From contig NZ_JACIET010000001.1 in assembly GCF_014197015.1 (NCBI RefSeq), forward strand, positions 1-64,000: 64,000 bases of DNA. Reading direction: 5' to 3'. Below are positions 49,338-58,317 of this stretch, piece after piece. The stretch is from Niveibacterium umoris (GTDB lineage Bacteria; Pseudomonadota; Gammaproteobacteria; Burkholderiales; Rhodocyclaceae). The notes below the pieces were generated by a model, which saw only the letters and a program-made list of their open reading frames with translations, made no database searches and was not told the origin of the DNA. Positions within the stretch are counted from its first letter, which is position 1. Every line of letters begins with the position of its first letter. The translations under genes were made by a program, and so were the position numbers.

Positions 49338-49927
49338 AGATTCTGATAACGCACCGTCGCCGGCAGCGCGGCGCCACGCTGATCGTCAGTCTGTTGTTGC
49401 TGGTGATCATTACCATCATGGGTTTGGCGGCCATTCGCACCTCCACGCTTGAAGAGCGCATGGCCCGCTACGGGGTCGAGCAAGGGGTCGCCTTTCAGGC
49501 TGCCGAAGCTGCCCTGAGGGACGCCGAGATCGACCTCACCGGCAGTACCAGCACGCGCTTTGGCATCGTGCAAGGCGTGACCGGTTTTGCTGCCGATTGC
49601 AACGCGACCGCAGCCGCTGCAGCGAGAATCAATGGTCTCTGCCTGCCGGCGCCGGCGGGGTCTGCACCCGTATGGCAAACACAGATGGGGGTGGCAGGCG
49701 CTGCAGTGACCTATGGCACCTATGGAGGCAATCTGCCGTTGCCAACCACAGGAGGGCCGTCGTCGGTGGCGCAGCAACCTCGATACGTAGTCGAAGGGAT
49801 TACCACCCCCGGCCCGGGAACCTCACTCAAAGTCGGTACGGTGAATGCGCGTTATCGCGTGACAGCGCAGGGGTTTGGTCCGCGCCAGGAAGTTCAGGCC
49901 TGGGTCCAGACCATGGTTCAACCCTGA
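49334..49927 (+). CDS. pilX: Type IV minor pilin PilX
   Basis: A 197-residue protein. The N-terminus is QRG/ATLIVSLLLLVIITIMGLAA: the usual Glu5 is Val, as is common in PilX/GspK-type pilins that cap the tip. RMARYGVEQGVAFQAAEAALRDAE follows as in the family. It lies between pilW and pilY1 and likely presents PilY1 at the pilus tip. Confidence 0.9.
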   Translation: MKILITHRRRQRGATLIVSLLLLVIITIMGLAAIRTSTLEERMARYGVEQGVAFQAAEAALRDAEIDLTGSTSTRFGIVQGVTGFAADCNATAAAAARINGLCLPAPAGSAPVWQTQMGVAGAAVTYGTYGGNLPLPTTGGPSSVAQQPRYVVEGITTPGPGTSLKVGTVNARYRVTAQGFGPRQEVQAWVQTMVQP

Positions 49928-49946
49928 ACCAACAGGAGAATTGATC

Positions 49947-52900
49947 ATGCAGATTTCGAATGGACTGAAACGGAAATTGGCTGGCGGACTGGCCTCAGTG
50001 CTGGGTATTGCCTGGCTGCCGGCAATGGCCGCGCCTCTGGCGCTGTCGCAGGCGCCGTTGTTCCTCGCGATTCCGCAAAAGCCGAATCTGCTTGTTACGC
50101 TGGATGATTCGGGCAGTATGACCTGGGCTTACGTGCCGGATGCGTATGGATCCGACATGCAGACTGGTACGTCGTTCAGCCCGAAGCGCATCTTCAGCGC
50201 TGACTACAACTCGATGTACTACAACCCGGCGACTACCTATTCGCCCCCCTTGAAGGCGGATGGCACGTCTTTCAGCACTTCCTTTTCCGCGGCGTATTAC
50301 AACGGCTTCGACCCCTCCCAAGGGTCGGTCGACCTGCGTACCGCGTACCGGCCGACAAAAGACTACAACCCGACCGGCGCGTCACATACTCTAGCGACTC
50401 ACCCGAACGACCTGACCGCACTCGGGGTCGCGACGAAAACGACCGCTGGCCCGGCGTATTACTACACGTTAGACAAGACGAATAGCGGTTGCGCTTCGCC
50501 CTTTACCGCGGACGCCTGCTACGACGTGCATCTGGTCACTGCCGAAACGGCCGCCCAGCAGCAGAACTTTGCGAACTGGTACTCCTTCTACCGAACCCGC
50601 AATCTGGCCGTCGCGTCGGCGGCGACGCTGGCGTTCTCGCAACTGGATGGAGGCATCCGACTCGCCTACCAGTCGATCAACAAGTGCAATTCGTTCAATG
50701 ATTCTTGCCAGGGATGGGATTCGGTCGGTCGCAAGAACAAGATCCGGCGCTTTGAATCAAACAAGGCCGATTTCTACAACTGGCTTTCGCGCTTGCCGGC
50801 GAGCGGCAGCACGCCTTTGCGTACCGCCTATCAGCGTGTCGGCAACTACGTCATGAACGCCAGTCTGGGTGACGGCGATGTATACGCCTTCGATCCGAAC
50901 GTATCGGGCGGCGCCAATCCCAAATACGCCTGTCGCTCGACCTATGCCGTGCTGATGACCGACGGTATGTGGAACAGTGATACCCCGACAGCATGTACTG
51001 GCGTTGCAGGGTGTACCAGTTCCGATATCGATGGCACCGGCTATACGTTGCCTGACGGAAAGGTTTACTCGCCGATCAACCCGTACAAGGACGGGACCGG
51101 CACGGCAAATAATCTTGCTGACATTGCATTTGCCTATTGGAGCCGCGACCTGCGGACGGATATCGGCAATCAGATCATCCGTCGCAGGGCTGACAAGGAT
51201 CCGACCAAGACCTCGCCGGATGCAACGGTGTTGTCGAAATGGACCGATGCCGAGTATTGGGCTGCGCAGAATGACCCGGCGAACTGGCAGCATATCGGCC
51301 TGTACGCAATCGGGCTGGGGCTCGCCAAGGGTTTGCCGCTGGCAACGCCTCCGCTGACATGGGATCCCGCAGTGGGCACCTTCGGCGGTAGCTATCCGGA
51401 CATTGTTTCTGGCGCCACCACCTGGCCTGTTGTGAGCGCCGGCACGGACAACCCAGCGAAAATCGCGGATCTGTGGCATGCCGCGATCAACGGGCGTGGG
51501 CGCTTCTATGCCGCGGAATCCGCGAGTGACGTGGTGAAGGCATTTGCGGAAATTGTTGCTGCTATCAACACTACCGAAGCGGCGGCGGGTGCGGCAGCCG
51601 CCAATACGCAGTCCTTTGTTGCGGGTGCGGCCACCTACATTAGTGTCTATCACCCCAATGCTTCGCCGGCAAAAGACACCGCAATACGCCCTTGGTGGGC
51701 GGCTCTGACCTCGTCGGACTCGCAACTGTGGTGGGGGGACATGGAGAAACTGCCGCTCGTGAAGACAACAGGATCGCCGCTGGATATCTCCTCCACGCCC
51801 ACTTGGTCGGCTGCGGCGGGTTTGATTCATGATGCGAGTGTTGTTGCTACGCCGAACAAGTATGTCGATGCGCGCACAATTCTCAGTTATGACCCGTCCA
51901 AGACCGGGTCAGCCGGCGCTATCCCTTTCCGTTGGGCGAGTTTGTCTTCGTCCCAGCAAACCGCGATTACTGGCGCCACGTCCCCCAGAACCGGGGCGGA
52001 CCGTTTGAACTGGTTGCGCGGGGATGCGACCTACGAAGGTGACTACGACGCGTCTAGTGGTAAAGGTGGATTGCGCGCCCGCCCGGTCACGAAGCTTGGC
52101 GACATCGTCTATTCCTCGCCGGTGCTGGTTTCAACGCCCAAAGACGGTTGGCCTGATCCGACCTACGCGGCATTCCGTTCTGCCAAGTCCAGCCGCACCG
52201 GAGTGATCTATGTTGGCGCGAACGACGGCATGCTGCACGGATTCCGTGAATCCGATGGTAAGGAGATCCTGGGTTATGTTCCGTCGGAGGTTTATCCCTA
52301 CCTCCGCACGCTGACCGAAGCGAGTTATCCGCATCGTGCTTACGTTGACGGCCATATTCAGATCAATGACGCACAATTCAGCGATGGTTGGCATACCGTA
52401 TTGGTCAGTGGCTTGCGTGCCGGCGGCAAGGGCTACTTCGCGCTGGATGTGACCACGCCGTCGTTCTCAGAGGGTTCTCCGGGTTCAACCGTGCTGTGGG
52501 AATTCAACAGCACGACTGATTCGGCGAATATCGGTTATTCCTATGGGCGCCCGGTGATCGCGAAACTGCGTAACGGCAAGTGGGCCGCCATTTTCGGGAA
52601 TGGCTACAACAGCACCAGTGGCAAAGCGGGGCTTTATATTGCCTATATCGAAGCAGGCAAGTCTGGCTGGGTCTCCGGTTCCAACTTCCGCTTCATCGAC
52701 ACCGGTGCCACCGTCGGTGCCTCGCCCAATGGCCTTTCTTCGCCGGCGGTGATTGACATCGACGGCGACGGCACCGCGGACTACGCCTATGCCGGAGACC
52801 TCTACGGTAATGTGTGGAAGTTCGATCTGACCAGTACTTCCATGGCGGCCTGGAGCGTCTCCAAGAAGCTCTTCTCGGCTGTTGACACCGGTGGCAAGGC

Positions 52901-53684
52901 ACAGCCGATCACGACCGCGCCGGAAGTCATGTTGCATCCCAAGGGCGGTTACATGGTGCTGGTGGGAACCGGCAAAGCGATTGAAGATATCGACATGGCC
53001 GACCAGAGCCTGCAATCCTTTTACGGAATCTGGGACTCTTCGTCGCCGGATACCATCACGCGTAGCCGAATGCTTCAGCACGTGTTTACGCTCACTGATA
53101 CTGAGACGCCGGTAAATCCCGCCACGGGCGTCACGTACAGTTGGGAATTGCGGACCGTCGATAAAAATACGCCGAATTGGTACGACCCGGCCACCAATCC
53201 GACGGGCCAACTGGGGTGGTACGTTGATTTGAAGGAGGGGGTGTCGACGCTCGCGGCCATTGGTGAGCGCGTGATCGAGGACCCTCAGGCGCTCAATGGA
53301 CACGTCCTGTTCGTATCAGCGACGCCGACAAATGACCCGTGCAATGGGGGGGGAAGCGGCTGGATCAATGAAATGGACGCAATAACCGGTGCCCGCTTGC
53401 CGGTGCCGCCCTTCGATCTGAATGAAGACCTGAAGTACGACGACTCAGACAAGATGGATACAGCTACCGAAGGCCGACAATCGCCGACAAGTCGGCGTGT
53501 GAGCCCGGTGGGTGGCCTGCCGGTCGTGATCAAGGACAAGACCATTTGCCCTGCATCAGGATGTGGGCCCGCTTCATTGACTTGTAACCGACTGGTCAAA
53601 CGGAGCGACGGGTCGGTGGAAGTCATTAGCGGCATGTGTCCGGCCTCAACTGGCCGCCTGAACTGGCGCGACCTCACGCGCTAA
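49947..53684 (+). CDS. pilY1: Pilus tip adhesin/assembly factor PilY1
   Basis: A 1245-residue exported protein with a signal peptide of about 29 residues (LASVLGIAWLPAMAAP). The N-terminal half contains a von Willebrand-A-like region with MIDAS-type DDSGSM near residue 52. The C-terminal half is the PilY1 beta-propeller: TGVIYVGANDGMLHGFRESDG, and the calcium loop DIDGDGTADYAYAGDLYGNVWKF. PilY1 primes pilus biogenesis with the minor pilins, controls retraction and mediates adhesion and surface sensing. Start at 49947 behind AGGAG. Full length, no frameshift seen. Confidence 0.96.
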   Translation: MQISNGLKRKLAGGLASVLGIAWLPAMAAPLALSQAPLFLAIPQKPNLLVTLDDSGSMTWAYVPDAYGSDMQTGTSFSPKRIFSADYNSMYYNPATTYSPPLKADGTSFSTSFSAAYYNGFDPSQGSVDLRTAYRPTKDYNPTGASHTLATHPNDLTALGVATKTTAGPAYYYTLDKTNSGCASPFTADACYDVHLVTAETAAQQQNFANWYSFYRTRNLAVASAATLAFSQLDGGIRLAYQSINKCNSFNDSCQGWDSVGRKNKIRRFESNKADFYNWLSRLPASGSTPLRTAYQRVGNYVMNASLGDGDVYAFDPNVSGGANPKYACRSTYAVLMTDGMWNSDTPTACTGVAGCTSSDIDGTGYTLPDGKVYSPINPYKDGTGTANNLADIAFAYWSRDLRTDIGNQIIRRRADKDPTKTSPDATVLSKWTDAEYWAAQNDPANWQHIGLYAIGLGLAKGLPLATPPLTWDPAVGTFGGSYPDIVSGATTWPVVSAGTDNPAKIADLWHAAINGRGRFYAAESASDVVKAFAEIVAAINTTEAAAGAAAANTQSFVAGAATYISVYHPNASPAKDTAIRPWWAALTSSDSQLWWGDMEKLPLVKTTGSPLDISSTPTWSAAAGLIHDASVVATPNKYVDARTILSYDPSKTGSAGAIPFRWASLSSSQQTAITGATSPRTGADRLNWLRGDATYEGDYDASSGKGGLRARPVTKLGDIVYSSPVLVSTPKDGWPDPTYAAFRSAKSSRTGVIYVGANDGMLHGFRESDGKEILGYVPSEVYPYLRTLTEASYPHRAYVDGHIQINDAQFSDGWHTVLVSGLRAGGKGYFALDVTTPSFSEGSPGSTVLWEFNSTTDSANIGYSYGRPVIAKLRNGKWAAIFGNGYNSTSGKAGLYIAYIEAGKSGWVSGSNFRFIDTGATVGASPNGLSSPAVIDIDGDGTADYAYAGDLYGNVWKFDLTSTSMAAWSVSKKLFSAVDTGGKAQPITTAPEVMLHPKGGYMVLVGTGKAIEDIDMADQSLQSFYGIWDSSSPDTITRSRMLQHVFTLTDTETPVNPATGVTYSWELRTVDKNTPNWYDPATNPTGQLGWYVDLKEGVSTLAAIGERVIEDPQALNGHVLFVSATPTNDPCNGGGSGWINEMDAITGARLPVPPFDLNEDLKYDDSDKMDTATEGRQSPTSRRVSPVGGLPVVIKDKTICPASGCGPASLTCNRLVKRSDGSVEVISGMCPASTGRLNWRDLTR

Positions 53685-53694
53685 GGGGAACGTT

Positions 53695-54108
53695 GTGAGA
53701 ACCAAGCCAAGGGGTTTTACCCTGATCGAATTGATGCTCGTGATGGCGTCCATCGCGATTCTTACCGCGATCGCGTTGCCCATCTATTCGAGTTTCGGCG
53801 ATCGTGCGCGTCGCGCTGAGGGGCGTGCCGCCGCGGAACAGGCGGCGCAGTTGCTTGAGCGGCTTTACTCGCGAACCAACACCTACTCGACCACCCTCGC
53901 CGACGCGGGTATCCCGGCGTCTTCCGCCAGCGGCCGTTACACGATCAGCGTGGCGGCAATGGCGGGGGACACGATCGCTACCTCGTACGTGGTGACGGCA
54001 ACCCCAAGCGGGTGGTCCGATAGCACATGTGGCAACCTGACGCTCAGCAGCACTGGCCAGCGGGGCGTCAGCGGTACCGGGTCGGTGACGGACTGTTGGC
54101 AACGATAG
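53695..54108 (+). CDS. pilE: Type IV minor pilin PilE
   Basis: A 137-residue pilin starting at GTG 53695 behind AAGGGGA. The prepilin site is KPRG/FTLIELMLVMASIAILTAIALP with Glu5. One disulfide pair (CGNLTLS ... DCW) near the C-terminus forms the D-loop typical of PilE-type minor pilins. Last gene of the operon; a terminator hairpin follows 22 bases after the stop. Confidence 0.92.
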   Translation: MRTKPRGFTLIELMLVMASIAILTAIALPIYSSFGDRARRAEGRAAAEQAAQLLERLYSRTNTYSTTLADAGIPASSASGRYTISVAAMAGDTIATSYVVTATPSGWSDSTCGNLTLSSTGQRGVSGTGSVTDCWQR

Positions 54109-54857
54109 CGGGCGATCCGCCGCGCCCGAATGGCCCGTTGATACGGGCCATTTTTCTTTCGGTCGCGCTGCATGTGCTGCTGGCGGTTGTGCTGGATGGC
54201 TGGATGTTGCGGCGACCTCTAGCTATCCAAACTGCCCATCCGGTAACGCTGAAGGTGGTCGCACTGGGGCGTGTCGTCCCCTGGGCGGGTCGGGCCGGCA
54301 ATGTGCACGTCGCAGCTCCGGCACACAAGCCGCGCGTGCCTCCCAGGATCACTGCTCATCAGACTGACGCCGATGCCGCGCAGGTCATGGCCCCTCCGCC
54401 GGCCAATGTCACGCCATCGCCAGATGATCTGACCGCATCGAGGGCGGAGACGCCAGATCCAGCCCTGCCTCCGGCGCCTGCGCAGCACGAGGCGGAGGAG
54501 GCAGTGGGTGTGCGAGAGGCGGCGCTGGAGGACATTGAGGGTGTTCCGCTGCGGCTGCCGACGCCCGAGGAGTGGCACCCGTCGCTCGAATTAGGGCAGC
54601 GACCGTATGCGCTGGATCCATTGGCAATCGAGTTCGGGGACCTGCCGCAGCCACGCGAGGACATTGAATTCCACATAGCTGTGTTTATCGACCGGAAGGG
54701 AGTGGTTGTCTCTGCACAGGCCGTGGGGCGCGATGACGGATATGCCGTGGCTGTGATCGACGCGATCAGCAAAGTGCGCTTCACGCCGGGAATCCTCCAT
54801 GGCAGTCCGGTACCGACCGTAATGGTGCTGTGGTTCGGCCTCGCGGGTGGCCGCTAG
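54096..54857 (+). CDS. TonB-like energy transducer, start uncertain
   Basis: About 253 residues from TTG 54096; other candidates are ATG 54027 (overlapping pilE by 82 bases) and TTG 54138. One N-terminal membrane helix (LIRAIFLSVALHVLLAVVLDGW) is followed by a long Pro/Ala-rich periplasmic region. The C-terminal segment IEFHIAVFIDRKGVVVSAQAVGRDDGYAVAVIDAISKVRFTPG resembles the TonB C-terminal fold. No ExbB/ExbD is adjacent. No candidate start has a convincing ribosome-binding site, and the start region coincides with an intrinsic terminator. It ends 32 bases before tsaB. Confidence 0.7.
   Translation: MATIAGDPPRPNGPLIRAIFLSVALHVLLAVVLDGWMLRRPLAIQTAHPVTLKVVALGRVVPWAGRAGNVHVAAPAHKPRVPPRITAHQTDADAAQVMAPPPANVTPSPDDLTASRAETPDPALPPAPAQHEAEEAVGVREAALEDIEGVPLRLPTPEEWHPSLELGQRPYALDPLAIEFGDLPQPREDIEFHIAVFIDRKGVVVSAQAVGRDDGYAVAVIDAISKVRFTPGILHGSPVPTVMVLWFGLAGGR
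54130..54156 (+). terminator. Pilin operon terminator inside next coding region
   Basis: ATGGCCCG at 54130-54137 pairs perfectly with CGGGCCAT at 54144-54151 around TTGATA, followed by TTTTC. It ends the minor-pilin operon yet lies within the 5' part of the TonB-like frame; the TTG at 54138 is in its loop. Confidence 0.8.
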
Positions 54858-54889
54858 GGCTTGGGTTGGCAATTGGTATCATTCACAGC

Positions 54890-55588
54890 ATGAAACTCCT
54901 TGCGCTCGAAACCTCGGTCACCGCGGCAACCGTAGCCCTACACGATGGCGCCCTCACGACGGAACTTGCTGTGGATGCCTCGGCGTCCGGCCCGTCGGGG
55001 AGCGTGCTGGTGTGCGTCGATCGCCTGATGGCGTCTGCCGGTGTTCAATTAGCGGATCTTGACGGCATTGTCGTGGGCAGCGGACCCGGATCGTTTACCG
55101 GCGTGCGGGTTGCCTGTGCGGTGGCGCAGGGTTTGGGGGTTGCGGCGGGTGTTCCGGTGATTCCGGTGCTGTCGATTGATGCGCTTGCCAGTACATGCGC
55201 AGGCGACTTTGTACTGGCCCTGCTCGATGCTCGTATGGAAGAGGTTTACTGGGCGATCTACGGGCCAGCAGCGGAAGGCCTATCCCGCATCGGCGATGTG
55301 CTGTGTACCACGCCTGAACGGATCAGTTTGCCGGACTCGCCGCATGAGTGGCGGGTGTGCGGGTCTGGCATTGCACGTTACCGGACGGTCTTGCCCGGTG
55401 AAGTGACATCGCGGATTGCGGGAGAGCCGGGCGCGTCCGATCCAACGGCGGGCATGCTGATTCGTTACTTCCTCGATCGGGCGTCGCAGTTGCCGGGAGT
55501 CGATGCCGCTGCCCTTGCCCCCCACTATGTGCGCAACAAGGTCGCCCTGACCACCCGTGAGCGCAACGCCCTGAAAGCCGGGCAATGA
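54890..55588 (+). CDS. tsaB: tRNA t6A biosynthesis protein TsaB
   Basis: A 232-residue ASKHA-fold protein opening MKLLALETSVTAATVALHDG. It has IVVGSGPGSFTGVRVACAVAQGLG and VLALLDARMEEVYWA, the TsaB motifs. It scaffolds TsaD and TsaE to form threonylcarbamoyladenosine at A37 of ANN-decoding tRNAs. It overlaps rimI by 4 bases. The tsaB-rimI-udg order is widely conserved in betaproteobacteria. Confidence 0.95.
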   Translation: MKLLALETSVTAATVALHDGALTTELAVDASASGPSGSVLVCVDRLMASAGVQLADLDGIVVGSGPGSFTGVRVACAVAQGLGVAAGVPVIPVLSIDALASTCAGDFVLALLDARMEEVYWAIYGPAAEGLSRIGDVLCTTPERISLPDSPHEWRVCGSGIARYRTVLPGEVTSRIAGEPGASDPTAGMLIRYFLDRASQLPGVDAAALAPHYVRNKVALTTRERNALKAGQ

Positions 55589-56049
55589 CCGAATGTCGCG
55601 GGCTGCTCAGGCCGATGCGCCCGTCCGATCTCGACTGGGTCGCTGAGCAAGAGGCGTTGGCGCATGTGTCGCCGTGGAGCATTGGCCACTTTCGTGACTC
55701 GATCCAGGCCGGCTACAGCTGTTGGGTGTTCGTGGACAGTGATACTGCGATCGGATATGCGGTGTTGATGACCGTTCTCGATGAGGCGCATCTGCTCAAC
55801 ATCACCGTGGTGGGAGCGTCACGGCGTCAAGGCTGGGGAGCACGGCTGCTGGAAGCCATCGCCAGCGCGGCATATGACAATGGCGCTCGCCAGATGTTCC
55901 TGGAGGTGCGCCCGTCGAATCTGCCGGCGCGTGGTCTGTATGAAAAGCATGGATTCCGGATCATTGGCCGCCGCCCGGGCTACTACCCTGGGGTCGATGG
56001 GCAGCGGGAAGACGCCATCGTGATGCATCGGGAACTCGCACATGAGTGA
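55585..56049 (+). CDS. rimI: Ribosomal protein alanine acetyltransferase RimI
   Basis: A 154-residue GNAT acetyltransferase. The acetyl-CoA-binding motif is VVGASRRQGWGARLLEA, and LEVRPSNLPARGLYEKHGFRIIGRRPGYY is typical of RimI. It acetylates the N-terminal alanine of ribosomal protein S18. It is translationally coupled to tsaB upstream and to the uracil-DNA glycosylase gene downstream (8-base overlap). Confidence 0.94.
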   Translation: MTECRGLLRPMRPSDLDWVAEQEALAHVSPWSIGHFRDSIQAGYSCWVFVDSDTAIGYAVLMTVLDEAHLLNITVVGASRRQGWGARLLEAIASAAYDNGARQMFLEVRPSNLPARGLYEKHGFRIIGRRPGYYPGVDGQREDAIVMHRELAHE

Positions 56050-56863
56050 TCGCCAGCTGCTGACGCGCTTGGGTCTTGGCCCCACATGGCGTCTTCGCGA
56101 GGCCGTGTCGCGCGCGAACGATCTTGAGCCGAGCCCGGTCGCAGAGCCGACATCGCCAGTGATCCTTGAAGCCGAGTCCTGCGACTCCGGCGTTACGACC
56201 CCGGAGTTCGTTGCCGAGCAGCGATCGAGCGACCGGGCGAGTGAACCGGTGGGATCGGGATTGGATTGGCCCGACCTGGACGACGCGATTTCAGCCTGTC
56301 GCGCATGCCGCTTGTGCGAGCAACGCACACAGGCCGTCCCCGGAGTCGGCGATCGTTCTGCTGACTGGCTCTTCGTCGGCGAGGGGCCGGGGGCGGAGGA
56401 GGATCTGCGCGGCGAGCCTTTCGTCGGACAGGCGGGCAAGCTGCTTGACGCGATGCTGGCGGCGCTGGGCGTGGCGCGGGGCGACGGCGTCTACATTGCG
56501 AATGCGGTGAAGTGCCGGCCGCCCAACAACCGCACACCGGAAGCCGACGAGATCGAGGCCTGCTTTCCGTTCCTGCAACGCCAGATCGCATTGATCCAGC
56601 CGCGGGTGATCGTTGCGCTGGGGCGACCGGCGGCGCAGGCGCTCTTGAAGCAGGAAATCCGCATCGGTGCGGCGCGCGGCAAGCCATTCAGTTTCGGGGA
56701 TATCCCGGTCGTGGTGACCTACCACCCGGCCTATCTGCTGCGCAATCCGGCCGACAAGGCCAAGGCGTGGGAAGACCTGTGTCTGGCGCGGCGGACGCTG
56801 GCTGCGCAGCCAGCGCGTCCGCAGGGTGCTGCACTCAGTGGTGACAGTCTTCCAGTTGGCTGA
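56042..56863 (+). CDS. Uracil-DNA glycosylase, family 4 ([4Fe-4S])
   Basis: A 273-residue protein. An N-terminal variable, probably disordered region of about 80 residues precedes the UDG fold: CRACRLCEQRTQAVPGVG with cluster cysteines, the active-site GEGPGAEEDLRGEPFVGQAG, then VKCRPPNNRTPEADEIEAC completing the iron-sulfur site, and TYHPAYLLRNP as the DNA-binding loop. It removes uracil from DNA. The last 29 bases overlap the convergent lplT gene. Confidence 0.94.
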   Translation: MSDRQLLTRLGLGPTWRLREAVSRANDLEPSPVAEPTSPVILEAESCDSGVTTPEFVAEQRSSDRASEPVGSGLDWPDLDDAISACRACRLCEQRTQAVPGVGDRSADWLFVGEGPGAEEDLRGEPFVGQAGKLLDAMLAALGVARGDGVYIANAVKCRPPNNRTPEADEIEACFPFLQRQIALIQPRVIVALGRPAAQALLKQEIRIGAARGKPFSFGDIPVVVTYHPAYLLRNPADKAKAWEDLCLARRTLAAQPARPQGAALSGDSLPVG

Positions 56864-58097
56864 CCGTATCCCGCTCGCGCTGGTTGGCTTCGTGACGCAG
56901 CTTGACCAGGTAGATGGTGCTGGCCACGAAGAGACCGAACAGCACGATCACCGTGTGCACCGATAGTCCGCCCCAGATCAGCAGGGCGTAGAGGCCGGTC
57001 ATCGCAAGGATGCTCAGGTTTTCATTGAAGTTCTGAACCGCGATCGAATGGCCCGCACCCATCAGGATGTGGCCGCGATGCTGCAGCAAGGCGTTCATCG
57101 GCACGACGAAGAATCCGGCCATTATTCCGATCACCACCATCAGGAACATGGCGACCTTGATGTCGTAGACGAACACCATCACGTTCACGACGACGCCCAT
57201 TGCGATGCCGATGGAGAGCACCTTGACCGAGCGGCGCATCGAGACGAATCGGGCGGCCAATACGGACCCCAGCGCCACGCCCACTGCGAAGACACCCTGG
57301 ATCATCGATGCCTTGGATAGGCTCAGCCCGAGGTTCTGTTCGCCCCACTTGATCACGATGAACTGCAGCGTTGCGCCGGCTCCCCAGAACAGGGTTGTTA
57401 CGGCCAGCGAAATCTGGCCAAGTCGATCGCGCCAAAGCAGCTTGCTGCAGTGGATGAATTCATGGACGAGGTACGAGGGGTTGCTGCGCAGCGGTTTGTG
57501 GTCGACGCCCGTGTCCGGAATGCGCAGGTTGATCATCGCCGCGACGAGATAGAGCACGCCGATCGTCGAGATCGCGAGTTCCGCCCGCGTATCGATGCCG
57601 GTATCGATGCCCGGCATGTCGAAGGCCAGCAACTTGTCGGCAAAGGCGGGTTCAATGAGTAGGCCGCCGAGCAGCGTGCCAAGCACGATCGCACCGACCG
57701 TGAGGCCTTCGATCCAGCCGTTGGCGATGACGAGATAGCGCGCCGGTAGCAGTTCGGTGAGGATGCCGTACTTCGCCGGCGAATAGGCCGCCGCACCAAG
57801 CCCGACGACTGCGTAAGCCAGCAGGGGATGCGCGTCGTAAAACATCATCGCGCAGCCGATCATCTTGATCGCGTTGCTGATCATCATCACGCGCCACTTC
57901 GGCATCGAATCGGCAAACGCGCCGACGAACGCGGCGAGCACGACGTATGAAACGGTGAAGAAGAGCTTCAGCAGCGGTTCATAGGCCGCAGGCGCGTGCA
58001 TGTCACGCAAGATGGAAATTGCCGCAATCAGCAGGGCGCTGTCGCCAAGCGCAGAAAAGAACTGCGCGGCCATGATGATGTAGAAGCCTGGGGTCAT
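56835..58097 (-). CDS. lplT: Lysophospholipid transporter LplT
   Basis: A 420-residue major-facilitator-superfamily protein with about 12 membrane segments. GFYIIMAAQFFSALGDSALLIAAI at the start and AAYSPAKYGILTELLP near residue 105 are LplT motifs. It flips lysophospholipids across the inner membrane for re-acylation by Aas. The acyltransferase is neither fused nor adjacent here. It is divergent from a LysR gene. Confidence 0.92.
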   Translation of the reverse strand: MTPGFYIIMAAQFFSALGDSALLIAAISILRDMHAPAAYEPLLKLFFTVSYVVLAAFVGAFADSMPKWRVMMISNAIKMIGCAMMFYDAHPLLAYAVVGLGAAAYSPAKYGILTELLPARYLVIANGWIEGLTVGAIVLGTLLGGLLIEPAFADKLLAFDMPGIDTGIDTRAELAISTIGVLYLVAAMINLRIPDTGVDHKPLRSNPSYLVHEFIHCSKLLWRDRLGQISLAVTTLFWGAGATLQFIVIKWGEQNLGLSLSKASMIQGVFAVGVALGSVLAARFVSMRRSVKVLSIGIAMGVVVNVMVFVYDIKVAMFLMVVIGIMAGFFVVPMNALLQHRGHILMGAGHSIAVQNFNENLSILAMTGLYALLIWGGLSVHTVIVLFGLFVASTIYLVKLRHEANQRERDTVSQLEDCHH

Positions 58098-58317
58098 CCG
58101 CTTACTTTGTTGTGGCCCCGAAGGGACCCGGCTTTATATCACGAACCTGCGTCAGTGCCGTGGCAGCCGGCCAGCCACGGCGTGCTCGCTGGCGGCCCTG
58201 CGCGATTTGTGATGCAATCGTGCGCTGCAAAAACCCCATTTGACGGGCATCTCGAAGGTATCGGCCGCGGCGCAGAACGTCGCATCCCGACCAAGGTGCC
58301 GGTCCGGAGCACTCACC

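Noticed and set aside
56835-56863. 29-base convergent overlap of udg and lplT as a regulatory antisense element
   Set aside because: Short tail-to-tail overlaps are common in compact genomes and no extra structure was seen.
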